Shown piece by piece: positions 47,982-57,015 of a stretch of DNA of 64,000 nt (positions are counted from its first letter, which is position 1; every line of letters starts with the position of its first letter). The position numbers were made by a program, and so were the translations under genes. The notes under the pieces were generated by a model, which saw only the letters and a program-made list of their open reading frames with translations, was not told the DNA's origin and ran no database searches. Location: assembly GCA_002300355.1 (NCBI GenBank), contig NSGV01000001.1, positions 5,208,001-5,272,000 of the forward strand, written 5' to 3'. This stretch comes from Streptomyces sp. TLI_235 (GTDB lineage Bacteria > Actinomycetota > Actinomycetes > Streptomycetales > Streptomycetaceae).

Positions 47982-49850
47982 GTGCCCGCGACCCCCAGCA
48001 ATGTGCCAGAGCCCAGCCGGACCGACCCGGCGGTGATCCGCAACTTCTGCATCATCGCCCACATCGACCACGGCAAGTCGACGCTCGCCGACCGGATGCT
48101 GCAGATCACCGGTGTCGTCGACCCGCGGCAGATGCGTGCCCAGTACCTCGACCGCATGGACATCGAGCGTGAGCGCGGCATCACCATCAAGTCGCAGGCC
48201 GTCCGCCTCCCGTGGGCGCCGAGGACCGGCGCGAACGCCGGCACCACGCACATCCTCAACATGATCGACACCCCGGGCCACGTGGACTTCACGTACGAGG
48301 TGTCGCGTTCCCTGGCGGCCTGCGAGGGCACCATCCTGGTGGTCGACGCGGCCCAGGGCATCGAGGCGCAGACCCTCGCCAACCTCTACCTGGCGCTGGA
48401 GAACGACCTCACGATCATCCCGGTCCTCAACAAGATCGACCTGCCGGCCGCCCAGCCCGAGAAGTACGCGGCCGAGATCGCGCACATCATCGGCTGCGAC
48501 CCGAACGACGTGCTGAAGGTCAGCGCCAAGACCGGCCTCGGTGTCGAGGACCTGCTGGACCACATCGTCGACAACATCCCGGCCCCGGTCGGCGTCGAGG
48601 ACGCTCCGGCCCGCGCGATGATCTTCGACTCGGTGTACGACTCCTACCGCGGCGTGGTCACCTACGTCCGTGTCGTCGACGGCCAGCTCACCAAACGCGA
48701 GCGCATCGCGATGATGTCGACCGGCGCCACCCACGAGCTGCTGGAGATCGGCGTCATCTCGCCGGAGCCGAAGGTGTCGGACGGCCTGGGCGTCGGCGAG
48801 GTCGGCTACATCATCACCGGTGTGAAGGACGTCCGGCAGTCCAAGGTCGGTGACACGATCACCTCCATGCACAAGGGCGCCACGGAGGCGCTCGGCGGCT
48901 ACAAGGACCCGCGCCCGATGGTGTTCTCCGGCCTCTACCCGCTGGACGGCTCGGACTACCCGCTGCTGCGCGACGCCCTCGACAAGCTGCGCCTGAACGA
49001 CGCCGCGCTCGTCTACGAGCCCGAGACCTCGGTCGCGCTCGGCTTCGGCTACCGCTGCGGCTTCCTCGGCCTGCTGCACCTGGAGATCATCCGGGAGCGC
49101 CTGGAGCGCGAGTTCAACCTCGACCTGATCTCCACCGCTCCCAACGTGATCTACCGCGTGATCATGGAGGACGGCACCGAGCACACCGTCACCAACCCGA
49201 GCGAGTTCCCCACCGGCAAGATCGCCGAGGTGTTCGAGCCGGTGGTGCGCGGCACCATCCTGGCGCCCAACGAGTTCGTCGGCGCGATCATGGAGCTCTG
49301 CCAGTCCCGCCGCGGCAGCCTGCAGGGCATGGACTACCTCTCCGAGGACCGCGTCGAGCTGCGCTACACCCTGCCGCTCGCGGAGATCGTCTTCGACTTC
49401 TTCGACCAGCTGAAGTCCAAGACCCGCGGCTACGCCTCGCTCGACTACGAGCCCATCGGCGAGCAGTCCGCGAGCCTGGTCAAGGTCGACATCCTGCTGC
49501 ACGGCGACGCGGTGGACGCCTTCTCCGCGATCGTCCACAAGGACAAGGCCTACAACTACGGCGTCATGATGGCGGGCAAGCTGCAGAAGCTGATCCCCCG
49601 CCAGCAGTTCGAGGTGCCGATCCAGGCCGCCATCGGCTCCCGGGTCATCGCCCGCGAGACCGTCCGCGCCATCCGCAAGGACGTCCTCGCCAAGTGCTAC
49701 GGCGGTGACATCTCCCGTAAGCGGAAGCTGCTGGAGAAGCAGAAGGAGGGCAAGAAGCGCATGAAGATGGTCGGCCGGGTGGAGGTCCCGCAGGAGGCCT
49801 TCATCGCCGCGCTGTCCACCGACGCGGAAGCCCCGAAGGAAAAGAAGTAG
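47982..49850 (+). CDS. lepA: Elongation factor 4 (back-translocase)
   Basis: 622 residues. G1 HIDHGKSTLADRM near 26, RERGITIKSQAVRL, DTPGHVDF, NKIDLPAAQP; EF-G-like domains II/III/V and the LepA-specific C-terminal domain (KVDILLHGDAVDAFSAIVHK; RKRKLLEKQKEGKKRMKMVG). GTG 47982 gives MPATPSNVPEPSRTD, matching the Streptomyces LepA start pattern. GTPase that remodels stalled ribosomes. Confidence 0.97.
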   Translation: MPATPSNVPEPSRTDPAVIRNFCIIAHIDHGKSTLADRMLQITGVVDPRQMRAQYLDRMDIERERGITIKSQAVRLPWAPRTGANAGTTHILNMIDTPGHVDFTYEVSRSLAACEGTILVVDAAQGIEAQTLANLYLALENDLTIIPVLNKIDLPAAQPEKYAAEIAHIIGCDPNDVLKVSAKTGLGVEDLLDHIVDNIPAPVGVEDAPARAMIFDSVYDSYRGVVTYVRVVDGQLTKRERIAMMSTGATHELLEIGVISPEPKVSDGLGVGEVGYIITGVKDVRQSKVGDTITSMHKGATEALGGYKDPRPMVFSGLYPLDGSDYPLLRDALDKLRLNDAALVYEPETSVALGFGYRCGFLGLLHLEIIRERLEREFNLDLISTAPNVIYRVIMEDGTEHTVTNPSEFPTGKIAEVFEPVVRGTILAPNEFVGAIMELCQSRRGSLQGMDYLSEDRVELRYTLPLAEIVFDFFDQLKSKTRGYASLDYEPIGEQSASLVKVDILLHGDAVDAFSAIVHKDKAYNYGVMMAGKLQKLIPRQQFEVPIQAAIGSRVIARETVRAIRKDVLAKCYGGDISRKRKLLEKQKEGKKRMKMVGRVEVPQEAFIAALSTDAEAPKEKK

Positions 49851-49869
49851 CGGCGTCGGCACCGCAGAC

Positions 49870-49911
49870 GGCGGAGGCCGCCACCCGGGTCACCGGGTGG
49901 CGGCCTCCGCC
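49870..49911. terminator. 19-bp perfect hairpin between lepA and sigma gene
   Basis: GGCGGAGGCCGCCACCCGG (49870-49888) pairs perfectly with 49893-49911 around GTCA. It separates the convergent lepA and ECF sigma genes and can stop both. Confidence 0.9.
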
Positions 49912-49945
49912 GTTCTCCGAAGCGGTGGGGCACTTCAGCGGCGGG

Positions 49946-50824
49946 TCACTTCAGGTGGGAGAGCTTCTCCGGGTTGACCACCACGTAGGCCTCGGCGATC
50001 CGGCCGTCGGCGACGGTGAAGGCGATCACGCCGCCCACCACGCCGGGCGAGGAGTACACCACCAGGCCGAGCTCGCCGTTGACCAGGGCGAAGGCGAACG
50101 AGGACTCGGGGGAGACGAACTTCGTGACCAGGCCGACCACCAGCCGGGAGACCCGGTCGGCGCCGACGATCGGCCGGACCCCGGCGCTGACCACGCCGCC
50201 GCCGTCCGAGTGCCAGACGACGTCCGGGTCGAGCACCGCCAGCAGGGCCTGGAGGTCGCCGCCGGCGGTCGCCGCCGCGAAGGCGCTCACCGCCTGCCGG
50301 TGCTCGGCCGGGTCGACGGTGCCCCGTCGGGTGCCCTCCTTCACCCGCCGGCGGGCCCGCGAGGCGAGCTGCCGGGCGGCCTCCGGGCTGCGCTCCAGGG
50401 TGGCCGCGATCTCGTCGAAGCCGACCGCGAAGACGTCGTGCAGCACGAAGGCGGCGCGCTCGGCCGGGCTCAGCTGTTCCATCACGGTGAGCACCGCCAT
50501 CGACACCGACTCGCCGAGTTCCGCGAGGTCGGCGGGGGAGGCCTCGTCGGAGACCACCGGCTCGGGCAGCCACTCGCCGTAGTACTCCTCGCGCCGCACC
50601 CGGGCCGAACCGAGCTGGTCGTAGCAGAGCCGGGTGACCACGGTGGTGAGGAACGCGCGGGGCTCGGCCACCGCGGTGCGGTCGGCGGCCTGCCAGCGCA
50701 GCCACGCCTCCTGCAGTACGTCCTCGGCGTCGGCCACCGAGCCGAGCAGACGGTAGGCGACGGCGCCCAGGTAGCGCCGGTAGGTCTCGAACGGGTCGGC
50801 GAGCGCCGTATCGGTGTCGGTCAC
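49946..50824 (-). CDS. ECF41-type sigma factor with SnoaL-like C-terminal domain
   Basis: 292 residues, GTG 50824. Sigma region 2 (YRLLGSVADAEDVLQEAWLRW), the ECF41 signature GEWLPEPVV near 88, sigma region 4 (LSPAERAAFVLHDVFAVGFDE; SPEAARQLASRARRRV), then a SnoaL-like domain with HSDGGGVVSAGVRP and an end VNPEKLSHL. In ECF41 the C-terminal domain and its NPDKL-like motif modulate activity in place of an anti-sigma factor. The usual carboxymuconolactone-decarboxylase-type partner gene is not adjacent. Confidence 0.92.
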   Translation of the reverse strand: MTDTDTALADPFETYRRYLGAVAYRLLGSVADAEDVLQEAWLRWQAADRTAVAEPRAFLTTVVTRLCYDQLGSARVRREEYYGEWLPEPVVSDEASPADLAELGESVSMAVLTVMEQLSPAERAAFVLHDVFAVGFDEIAATLERSPEAARQLASRARRRVKEGTRRGTVDPAEHRQAVSAFAAATAGGDLQALLAVLDPDVVWHSDGGGVVSAGVRPIVGADRVSRLVVGLVTKFVSPESSFAFALVNGELGLVVYSSPGVVGGVIAFTVADGRIAEAYVVVNPEKLSHLK

Positions 50825-50979
50825 CCCGCCACGCTAGCGCGATCTTCCCTGCCCGGTGCTGCGGCCCGGGCGGTGCGGCTGCCTGTCCCGGTGCAGCCAC
50901 CCGGGCGGTACGGCCGTACACCTCCCGAGCCCGCGGACACCGGGCGCCGTGCGCCGCACACGGACAGCGGCCGGACATG

Positions 50980-51018
50980 CGTCGGGGGAGGCCCGGCAGT
51001 CCCGGACCTCCCCCGACG
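50980..51018 (-). terminator. Terminator of ABC exporter operon
   Basis: CGTCGGGGGAGG (50980-50991) pairs with CCTCCCCCGACG (51007-51018); it lies 25 bp beyond the stop of the minus-strand ABC gene. Confidence 0.85.
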
Positions 51019-51043
51019 ACGGTCGGACCGTCACGGCCGCCGG

Positions 51044-53026
51044 TCAGTCGACCTCGGCCACCGCCTCGGCGAACTGTGCCTGGTAGAGCCGCGCGTAGGC
51101 GCCCTCCGCCTCGATCAGCTGGTCGTGCGAGCCCTGCTCCACGATCGAGCCGTTCTCCATCACCAGGATCACGTCGGCGTCCCGGATGGTGGAGAGCCGG
51201 TGCGCGATCACGAAGCTGGTGCGGCCGGTGCGCAGCCGCGCCATCGCCTTCTGGATGAGCACCTCGGTGCGGGTGTCGACCGAGCTGGTCGCCTCGTCCA
51301 GAACCAGGATGGACGGCTGGGCGAGGAAGGCCCGGGCGATGGTGATCAGCTGCTTCTCGCCCGTGCTGACGCCGGTGCCCTCGTCGTCGATGACGGTGTC
51401 GTAGCCGTCCGGCAGGGTCCGTACGAAGCGGTCGACGTGGGCGGCCTTCGCGGCCTCGACGACCTGCTCGCGGGTGGCGCCGTCGGCGCCGTACGCGATG
51501 TTGTCGGCGATGCTGCCGCCGAACAGCCAGGTGTCCTGGAGCACCATGCCGATGCCCGCGCGCAGCTCCTCGCGGGACATCGCGGCGATGTCGACCCCGT
51601 CCAGGGTGATCCGGCCGCCGCTGACCTCGTAGAACCGCATCAGCAGGTTGACCAGGGTGGTCTTGCCGGCGCCGGTGGGGCCGACGATGGCGACCGTCTG
51701 GCCGGGCTCGACCTTCAGCGACAGGCTGTCGATGAGCGGCTTCTCCGGCTCGTAGCGGAACGCGACGTCCTCGAAGGCGACCCGGCCGGCCAGCTCGGCG
51801 GGGCGCTCCGGCATGGCCGGCTCCGGGGTCTGCTCGGGGGCGTCGAGCAGTTCGAAGACCCGCTCGGCGGAGGCCACGCCGGACTGCACCAGGTTCGACA
51901 TCGAGGCGACCTGGGTGAGCGGCTGGCTGAACTGCCGGGAGTACTGGATGAAGGCCTGCACGTCGCCGATGGAGAGCGCGCCGCTCGCCACCCGCAGGCC
52001 GCCGACGACCGCGACCAGCACGTAGTTGAGGTTGCCGATCAGCATCATCGCCGGCTGGATGATGCCGGAGATGAACTGGGCCCGGTAGCTGGAGTCGTAC
52101 AGCGCCTCGTTCTCCCGGCGGAAGATCTCCGCGGCCTCCTTCTGGCGGCCGAAGGTCTTCACCAGGGTGTGCCCGGTGTACATCTCCTCGATGTGGGCGT
52201 TGAGCGCGCCGGTCGTCCGCCACTGGGTGACGAACTGCGGCTGGGCCCGCTTGCCGACCCGCGCGGCGACGACCACCGACAGCGGGACGGAGATCAGCGC
52301 GATCACCGCGAGCAGCGGGGAGATCCAGAACATCATCGCCAGCACGCCGACGATGGTGAGCAGGGAGTTCACCACCTGGCCCGTGGTCTGCTGCATGGAC
52401 TGGCCGATGTTGTCGATGTCGTTGGTGACCCGGCTGAGCACCTCGCCGCGGGGCTGCCGGTCGAAGTAGCTGAGCGGCAGCCGGGCGATCTTCGACTCGA
52501 CGTCCTGGCGCAGCCGGTAGACGATCCGCTGGATGGCGGTGGTGGCGAGCCGACCCTGGACGATGCCGAAGACGGCGGAGACCAGGTAGATCGCCAGCAC
52601 CCAGAGCAGCACGGTGCCGATGGCGTCGAAGTCCATGCCCTGGCCGGGGGTGAACGGCACGGTGGAGAGTACGTCGGCGACGCCGCCCCGGCCGTCGTGG
52701 CGCAGCTGCTGCAGCACCTGCTGCTCGGACATGCCGGCCGGGAAGTGGGAGCCGACCACACCGGCGAAGATGAGGTCGGTGGCGTGGCCGAGGACGTACG
52801 GGCCGGCGACCGCGCAGCCGATGCTGACGGCGCCGAGGGCGAGCACGCCGTACAGCAGCCGTCGCTCGGGGCGGAACATGCCGAGCATCCGCCGGCCGGA
52901 GCCCTTGAAGTCCATGGACTTCTCGGCGCCCTGGCCGCCCATGAACCGGCCGGGGCCGGCCGGGCCGCGGCGGGCGGCGGCCTCCTGCGAGGCGCTGCGC
53001 TGGGGCTTCTGGCCGGGGGTGGTCAC
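51044..53026 (-). CDS. ABC exporter half-transporter, second subunit
   Basis: 660 residues from GTG 53026, overlapping the upstream subunit as GTGA. Six-helix membrane domain (about 50-370) with an 80-residue insertion between helices 1 and 2 (GVADVLSTVPFTPGQGMDFD), then an ATPase with Walker A VGPTGAGKTTLVNLL, signature GVSTGEKQLITIARA (STGEK in place of SGGQ), Walker B ILVLDEATSSVD. With its partner it forms a heterodimeric type IV exporter, typically for lipids or drugs. Confidence 0.93.
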   Translation of the reverse strand: MTTPGQKPQRSASQEAAARRGPAGPGRFMGGQGAEKSMDFKGSGRRMLGMFRPERRLLYGVLALGAVSIGCAVAGPYVLGHATDLIFAGVVGSHFPAGMSEQQVLQQLRHDGRGGVADVLSTVPFTPGQGMDFDAIGTVLLWVLAIYLVSAVFGIVQGRLATTAIQRIVYRLRQDVESKIARLPLSYFDRQPRGEVLSRVTNDIDNIGQSMQQTTGQVVNSLLTIVGVLAMMFWISPLLAVIALISVPLSVVVAARVGKRAQPQFVTQWRTTGALNAHIEEMYTGHTLVKTFGRQKEAAEIFRRENEALYDSSYRAQFISGIIQPAMMLIGNLNYVLVAVVGGLRVASGALSIGDVQAFIQYSRQFSQPLTQVASMSNLVQSGVASAERVFELLDAPEQTPEPAMPERPAELAGRVAFEDVAFRYEPEKPLIDSLSLKVEPGQTVAIVGPTGAGKTTLVNLLMRFYEVSGGRITLDGVDIAAMSREELRAGIGMVLQDTWLFGGSIADNIAYGADGATREQVVEAAKAAHVDRFVRTLPDGYDTVIDDEGTGVSTGEKQLITIARAFLAQPSILVLDEATSSVDTRTEVLIQKAMARLRTGRTSFVIAHRLSTIRDADVILVMENGSIVEQGSHDQLIEAEGAYARLYQAQFAEAVAEVD

Positions 53027-54756
53027 GCCGCCTCCTGTTCGGTGAGCTGGGAGAGGACGATCTCCCGGTAGGTCGGGTTGTCGGCCATCAGTTCCTGGTG
53101 GGTGCCGCTGCCGACGACGGCGCCCTCGTCGAGCACGATGATCCGGTCGGCGTCGCGGATGGTGGAGACCCGCTGGGCGACGATGACGACGGTGGCGTCG
53201 GCGGTCTCGGTGGCCAGGGCCCGGCGCAGCTTGGCGTCGGTGGCGTAGTCGAGGGCCGAGAAGGAGTCGTCGAAGAGGTAGATCTCCGGCCTGCGGACCA
53301 GGGCCCGGGCGATCGCGAGGCGCTGGCGCTGGCCGCCGGAGACGTTGGAGCCGCCCTGGGCGATCGGGGCGTCCAGGCCCTCCGGGAACTTCTCGACGAA
53401 CTCCTTGGCCTGGGCGGTCGCCAGGGCCTGCCACAGTTCCTCGTCGCTGGCCTCGGGGCGGCCGTAGCGGAGGTTGGAGGCGACGGTGCCGGTGAAGAGG
53501 TAGGGCTTCTGGGGGACGACGCCGATGGCCTCGGAGAGACGGGTCGGGTCGATCTCGCGCACGTCCACGCCGTTGACCAGGACCTGGCCGCCGGTGGCGT
53601 CGAAGAGCCGGGGGACGAGGCCGAGCAGGGTCGACTTGCCGGAGCCGGTGGAGCCGATGATCGCGGTGGTCTGGCCGGGCCGGGCGAGGATGTCGATGCC
53701 GCGCAGCACCGGGGCCTCGGCGCCGGGGTAGCGGAACTCGACGTCGCGCAGTTCCAGCCGGCCGCGGCCGTCGAGCTCGGTGACCGGGGAGGCGGGGGCC
53801 GCGATGGTCGGCTCGGTGGTCAGGACCTCCTGGATGCGCTCGGCGCAGACCTCGGCGCGCGGCACCATCATGAACATGAAGGTGGCCATCATGACGCTCA
53901 TGAGGATCTGCATGAGGTAGGAGAGGAAGGCGGTCAGGGCGCCGATCTGCATGCTGCCGCTGTCGATCCGGTGGGCGCCGAACCAGAGCACCGCGACGCT
54001 GGAGATGTTCACCACGGACATCACGGTGGGGAACATGAAGGCCATCAGGCGGCCGACCCGCAGCGAGACGTCGGCGAGGTCCTGGTTGGCGCCGGCGAAG
54101 CGGTCCTGCTCGTGGCCGTCCTTGACGAAGGCCCGGATGACCCGGATGCCGGTGATCTGCTCGCGCAGGATCCGGTTGACGCCGTCGATGCGCACCTGCA
54201 TCCCGCGGAACTGCGGGCGCAGCCGGCGGACGAGCAGGACGACGACGATGCCGAGCAGCGGGACGACGGCGAGCAGCAGGGCCGAGAGCGGGACGTCCTG
54301 GTTGAGCGCCATGACGATGCCGCCGACGCACATGATCGGCGCGGCCACCATGAGGGTGAACGCCATCAGCACCAGCATCTGGACCTGCTGGACGTCGTTG
54401 GTGGTGCGGGTGATCAGCGACGGGGCGCCGAACTGGCCGAGCTCGCGCGAGGAGAAGCTCTGCACCCGGTCGAAGACGGTGGCGCGGATGTCACGGCCGA
54501 CCGCCATGGCCGTCCGGGCGCCGAGGAAGACGGCGCAGACGGAGCAGACCGCCTGGGCGAGCGAGACGGCGATCATCACGCCGCCGATCTGCAGGATGTA
54601 GCCGGTGTCGCCCTTGATCACGCCCTGGTCGATGATGTCGGCGTTCAGCGTGGGCAGGTAGAGGGCACCGATGGTGGAGACGAGCTGGAGCAGGACCAGC
54701 AGCAGGATCGTTTGGCGGTAGGGCCCGAGGTGGGCCCGCAACAGTCTGATCAGCAC
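53023..54756 (-). CDS. ABC exporter half-transporter, first subunit
   Basis: 577 residues from GTG 54756 (VLIRLLRAHLGPYRQTILLL). Six-helix domain, then ATPase: Walker A IGSTGSGKSTLLGLV, signature NVSGGQRQRLAIARA, and Walker B IYLFDDSFSALD, where Asp follows the DD pair rather than Glu, so this nucleotide site is probably degenerate and the partner supplies the active one. Streptomyces homologues of this pair start at MLIRLL. Substrate unknown. Confidence 0.93.
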   Translation of the reverse strand: MLIRLLRAHLGPYRQTILLLVLLQLVSTIGALYLPTLNADIIDQGVIKGDTGYILQIGGVMIAVSLAQAVCSVCAVFLGARTAMAVGRDIRATVFDRVQSFSSRELGQFGAPSLITRTTNDVQQVQMLVLMAFTLMVAAPIMCVGGIVMALNQDVPLSALLLAVVPLLGIVVVLLVRRLRPQFRGMQVRIDGVNRILREQITGIRVIRAFVKDGHEQDRFAGANQDLADVSLRVGRLMAFMFPTVMSVVNISSVAVLWFGAHRIDSGSMQIGALTAFLSYLMQILMSVMMATFMFMMVPRAEVCAERIQEVLTTEPTIAAPASPVTELDGRGRLELRDVEFRYPGAEAPVLRGIDILARPGQTTAIIGSTGSGKSTLLGLVPRLFDATGGQVLVNGVDVREIDPTRLSEAIGVVPQKPYLFTGTVASNLRYGRPEASDEELWQALATAQAKEFVEKFPEGLDAPIAQGGSNVSGGQRQRLAIARALVRRPEIYLFDDSFSALDYATDAKLRRALATETADATVVIVAQRVSTIRDADRIIVLDEGAVVGSGTHQELMADNPTYREIVLSQLTEQEAA

Positions 54757-55037
54757 CGTGACACTCTCGTCCTCGACGCGGATGCGCGCATCCTCATTTA
54801 GGTCTACTCGCAACTGGGTATTTCGTGCTAGGACCGCCCTGTCGCGGGGGCGGATCCCGTCTGCACTGCAGGTCCGACGGCGTGCCAGCTGCCCTGACCC
54901 CCTTACGGAACGGCCGCGCACGCCCTAGGCTGCTGCCTGGTTCTTGTTACTTGCTGGTTAACAAGGCGGGCCGGGCCCGGCCGCCCCCACGGCCGCCCGT
55001 CCCTCACCCTCGGCCACCCGCCCCCCGGAGGTCCTCG

Positions 55038-56936
55038 TTGAGTTCCGTGCAGTCCATGATCGAGCGGCGTCCGCCCTCCGTGGCCCATCTTTTCCTCAGC
55101 AGGGTAAAGGCCACGCCCGACGGTGAGGCCTACCGGTACCCCGTGCCGGTCGACGAGCATGCCGCCGACGGCGCGCCCGGGGCCGAGCAGTGGCGCTCGC
55201 TGACCTGGGCGCAGACCGCGGAGCGGGTCAGAGCGGTCGCCGCCGGCCTGATGTCGCTCGGTATCGAGTCCGAGGACCGCGTGGCGGTCTCCTCGACCAC
55301 CCGGGTCGAGTGGATCATCGCCGACCTCGGGAACATGTGCGCCGGTGCTGCCACCACCACGGTGTACCCCAGTACCAATGCGGACGAAACGGCATTCATC
55401 CTCGCCAACTCCGCCAGTCGGGCGATGTTCGCCGAGAACGAGAAGCAGCTCGCCAAGGTGATGGAGCAGCGGGCCCAGCTGCCCGCCCTGGAGACGGTGG
55501 TCCTCTTCGACGCCCCCGCCGGGCAGCCGGAGACCGCGGGCCTCACCGTGCTCACCCTGGCGGAGCTGGAGGAGCGCGGCGCCGCGTACCTCGTCGACCA
55601 CCCCGACGCCGTCGACAAGGCGGTCGACGCGCTGGAGCCCGAGCAGCTCGCCACCCTCATCTACACCTCCGGCACCACCGGCCGCCCCAAGGGCGTGCGC
55701 CTGGTGCACGACTGCTGGGCGTACGAGGGCCTGGCCCAGGAGCAGAGCGGTCTGCTGCGCGCGGACGACGTCCAGTTCATGTGGCTGCCGCTGTCGCACG
55801 TCTTCGGCAAGACGCTGATCTCCGGCCAGATCGCCACCGGCCACGTGATGGCGGTGGACGGGCGGGTGGACCGCATCATCCACAACCTGCCCGCGATCAG
55901 GCCGACCCTGATGGCCTCCGCCCCGCGCATCTTCGAGAAGGTCTACAACGGCATCGCCGGCAGGGCCCGAGCCGAGGGCGGCGCCAAGTACAAGATCTTC
56001 CTGTGGGCCGCCAAGGTCGCCCGCGACTACGCCCGCACCACCCAGGCGAACCAGATCGCCACCGGGAAGGCCACCGCGCCGCTCGGCCTGGCCCTGCAGC
56101 ACAAGCTCGCAGACAAGCTGGTGTACGCCAAGATCCGCGCCGCCTTCGGCGGCCGGATGCGCGGCTCGGTCTCCGGCAGCGCCGCGCTCGCCCCCGAGAT
56201 CGGCTTCTTCTTCATGGGCGCCGGCGTGCCGATCCTGGAGGGCTACGGCCTGACGGAGACCTCCGCCGGCTCCACCGTCAACCGGGACGGCGCGACGCGC
56301 GTCGGCACGGTCGGCCTGCCGCTGCCCGGCACCGAGGTCCGGATCGCCGAGGACGGCGAGATCCTGCTCCGCGGCCCCGGCATCATGCGCGGCTACCACG
56401 AGATGCCGGAGCAGACCGCCGAGGTGCTGGAGCCGGACGGCTGGTTCCACACCGGCGACATCGGCGAGCTCGACCAGGACGGCTACCTGCGGATCACCGA
56501 CCGCAAGAAGGACATGTTCAAGACCTCCGGCGGCAAGTACGTCGCCCCCAGCGAGGTCGAGGGCAAGTTCAAGGCCATCTGCCCGTTCGTCAGCAACATC
56601 CTGGTGATCGGCAACCAGCGCAACTTCTGCACCGCGCTGATCGGCCTCGACGAGACCGTCCTCATGCCGTGGGCGGCCGAGCACGGCCTGGCCGGCAAGT
56701 CGTACGCCGAGGTGGTCGCCGCCCCGGAGACCAACGAGCTCATCGGGGGCTTCGTCCAGCGCCTCAACGGCGAGCTGCAGCGCTGGCAGACGATCAAGAA
56801 GTTCACCCTGCTGCCGCGCGACCTCGACATCGAGCACGGCGAGCTGACCCCGAGCCTCAAGATCAAGCGGCCGGTGGTCGAGCGCGAGTACGCCGACGCC
56901 ATCACCGAGATGTACGCCGGCTCCAACGAGGCCTGA
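55038..56936 (+). CDS. Long-chain acyl-CoA ligase (AMP-forming)
   Basis: 632 residues. TTG 55038 is the proposed start because GGAGG (55026-55030) lies seven bases upstream; GTG 55047 or ATG 55056 are possible. ANL-family motifs: YTSGTTGRPKGVRLVH near 207, GYGLTETSAG near 400, HTGDIGELDQDGYLRITDRK near 470, then KTSGGKYVAPSEVEGKF. Activates fatty acids by adenylation and thioesterification with CoA. Confidence 0.93.
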   Translation: MSSVQSMIERRPPSVAHLFLSRVKATPDGEAYRYPVPVDEHAADGAPGAEQWRSLTWAQTAERVRAVAAGLMSLGIESEDRVAVSSTTRVEWIIADLGNMCAGAATTTVYPSTNADETAFILANSASRAMFAENEKQLAKVMEQRAQLPALETVVLFDAPAGQPETAGLTVLTLAELEERGAAYLVDHPDAVDKAVDALEPEQLATLIYTSGTTGRPKGVRLVHDCWAYEGLAQEQSGLLRADDVQFMWLPLSHVFGKTLISGQIATGHVMAVDGRVDRIIHNLPAIRPTLMASAPRIFEKVYNGIAGRARAEGGAKYKIFLWAAKVARDYARTTQANQIATGKATAPLGLALQHKLADKLVYAKIRAAFGGRMRGSVSGSAALAPEIGFFFMGAGVPILEGYGLTETSAGSTVNRDGATRVGTVGLPLPGTEVRIAEDGEILLRGPGIMRGYHEMPEQTAEVLEPDGWFHTGDIGELDQDGYLRITDRKKDMFKTSGGKYVAPSEVEGKFKAICPFVSNILVIGNQRNFCTALIGLDETVLMPWAAEHGLAGKSYAEVVAAPETNELIGGFVQRLNGELQRWQTIKKFTLLPRDLDIEHGELTPSLKIKRPVVEREYADAITEMYAGSNEA

Positions 56937-56946
56937 CGTCCACCGT

Positions 56947-56979
56947 CCCGTACGGCTCCGGGGCAACCCGAGCCGTACG
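56947..56979 (+). terminator. Hairpin after acyl-CoA ligase
   Basis: CCCGTACGGCT pairs with AGCCGTACGGG around a GC-rich loop, about ten bases after the acyl-CoA ligase stop and before hemW. Confidence 0.75.
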
Positions 56980-57015
56980 GGACGATGCCAAATGCGATAC
57001 GGGACAATGGGGGGT

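Noticed and set aside
49925..53071. Open frame of 1048 codons on the plus strand
   Set aside because: Antisense to the ECF41 sigma and ABC genes, low-complexity His/Gly/Asp-rich, no ribosome binding site or domain.
54757..54921. N-terminal extension of 55 residues on the first ABC subunit
   Set aside because: The extension is Arg-rich, crosses the promoter region and is not part of the membrane domain; GTG 54756 matches homologue starts.
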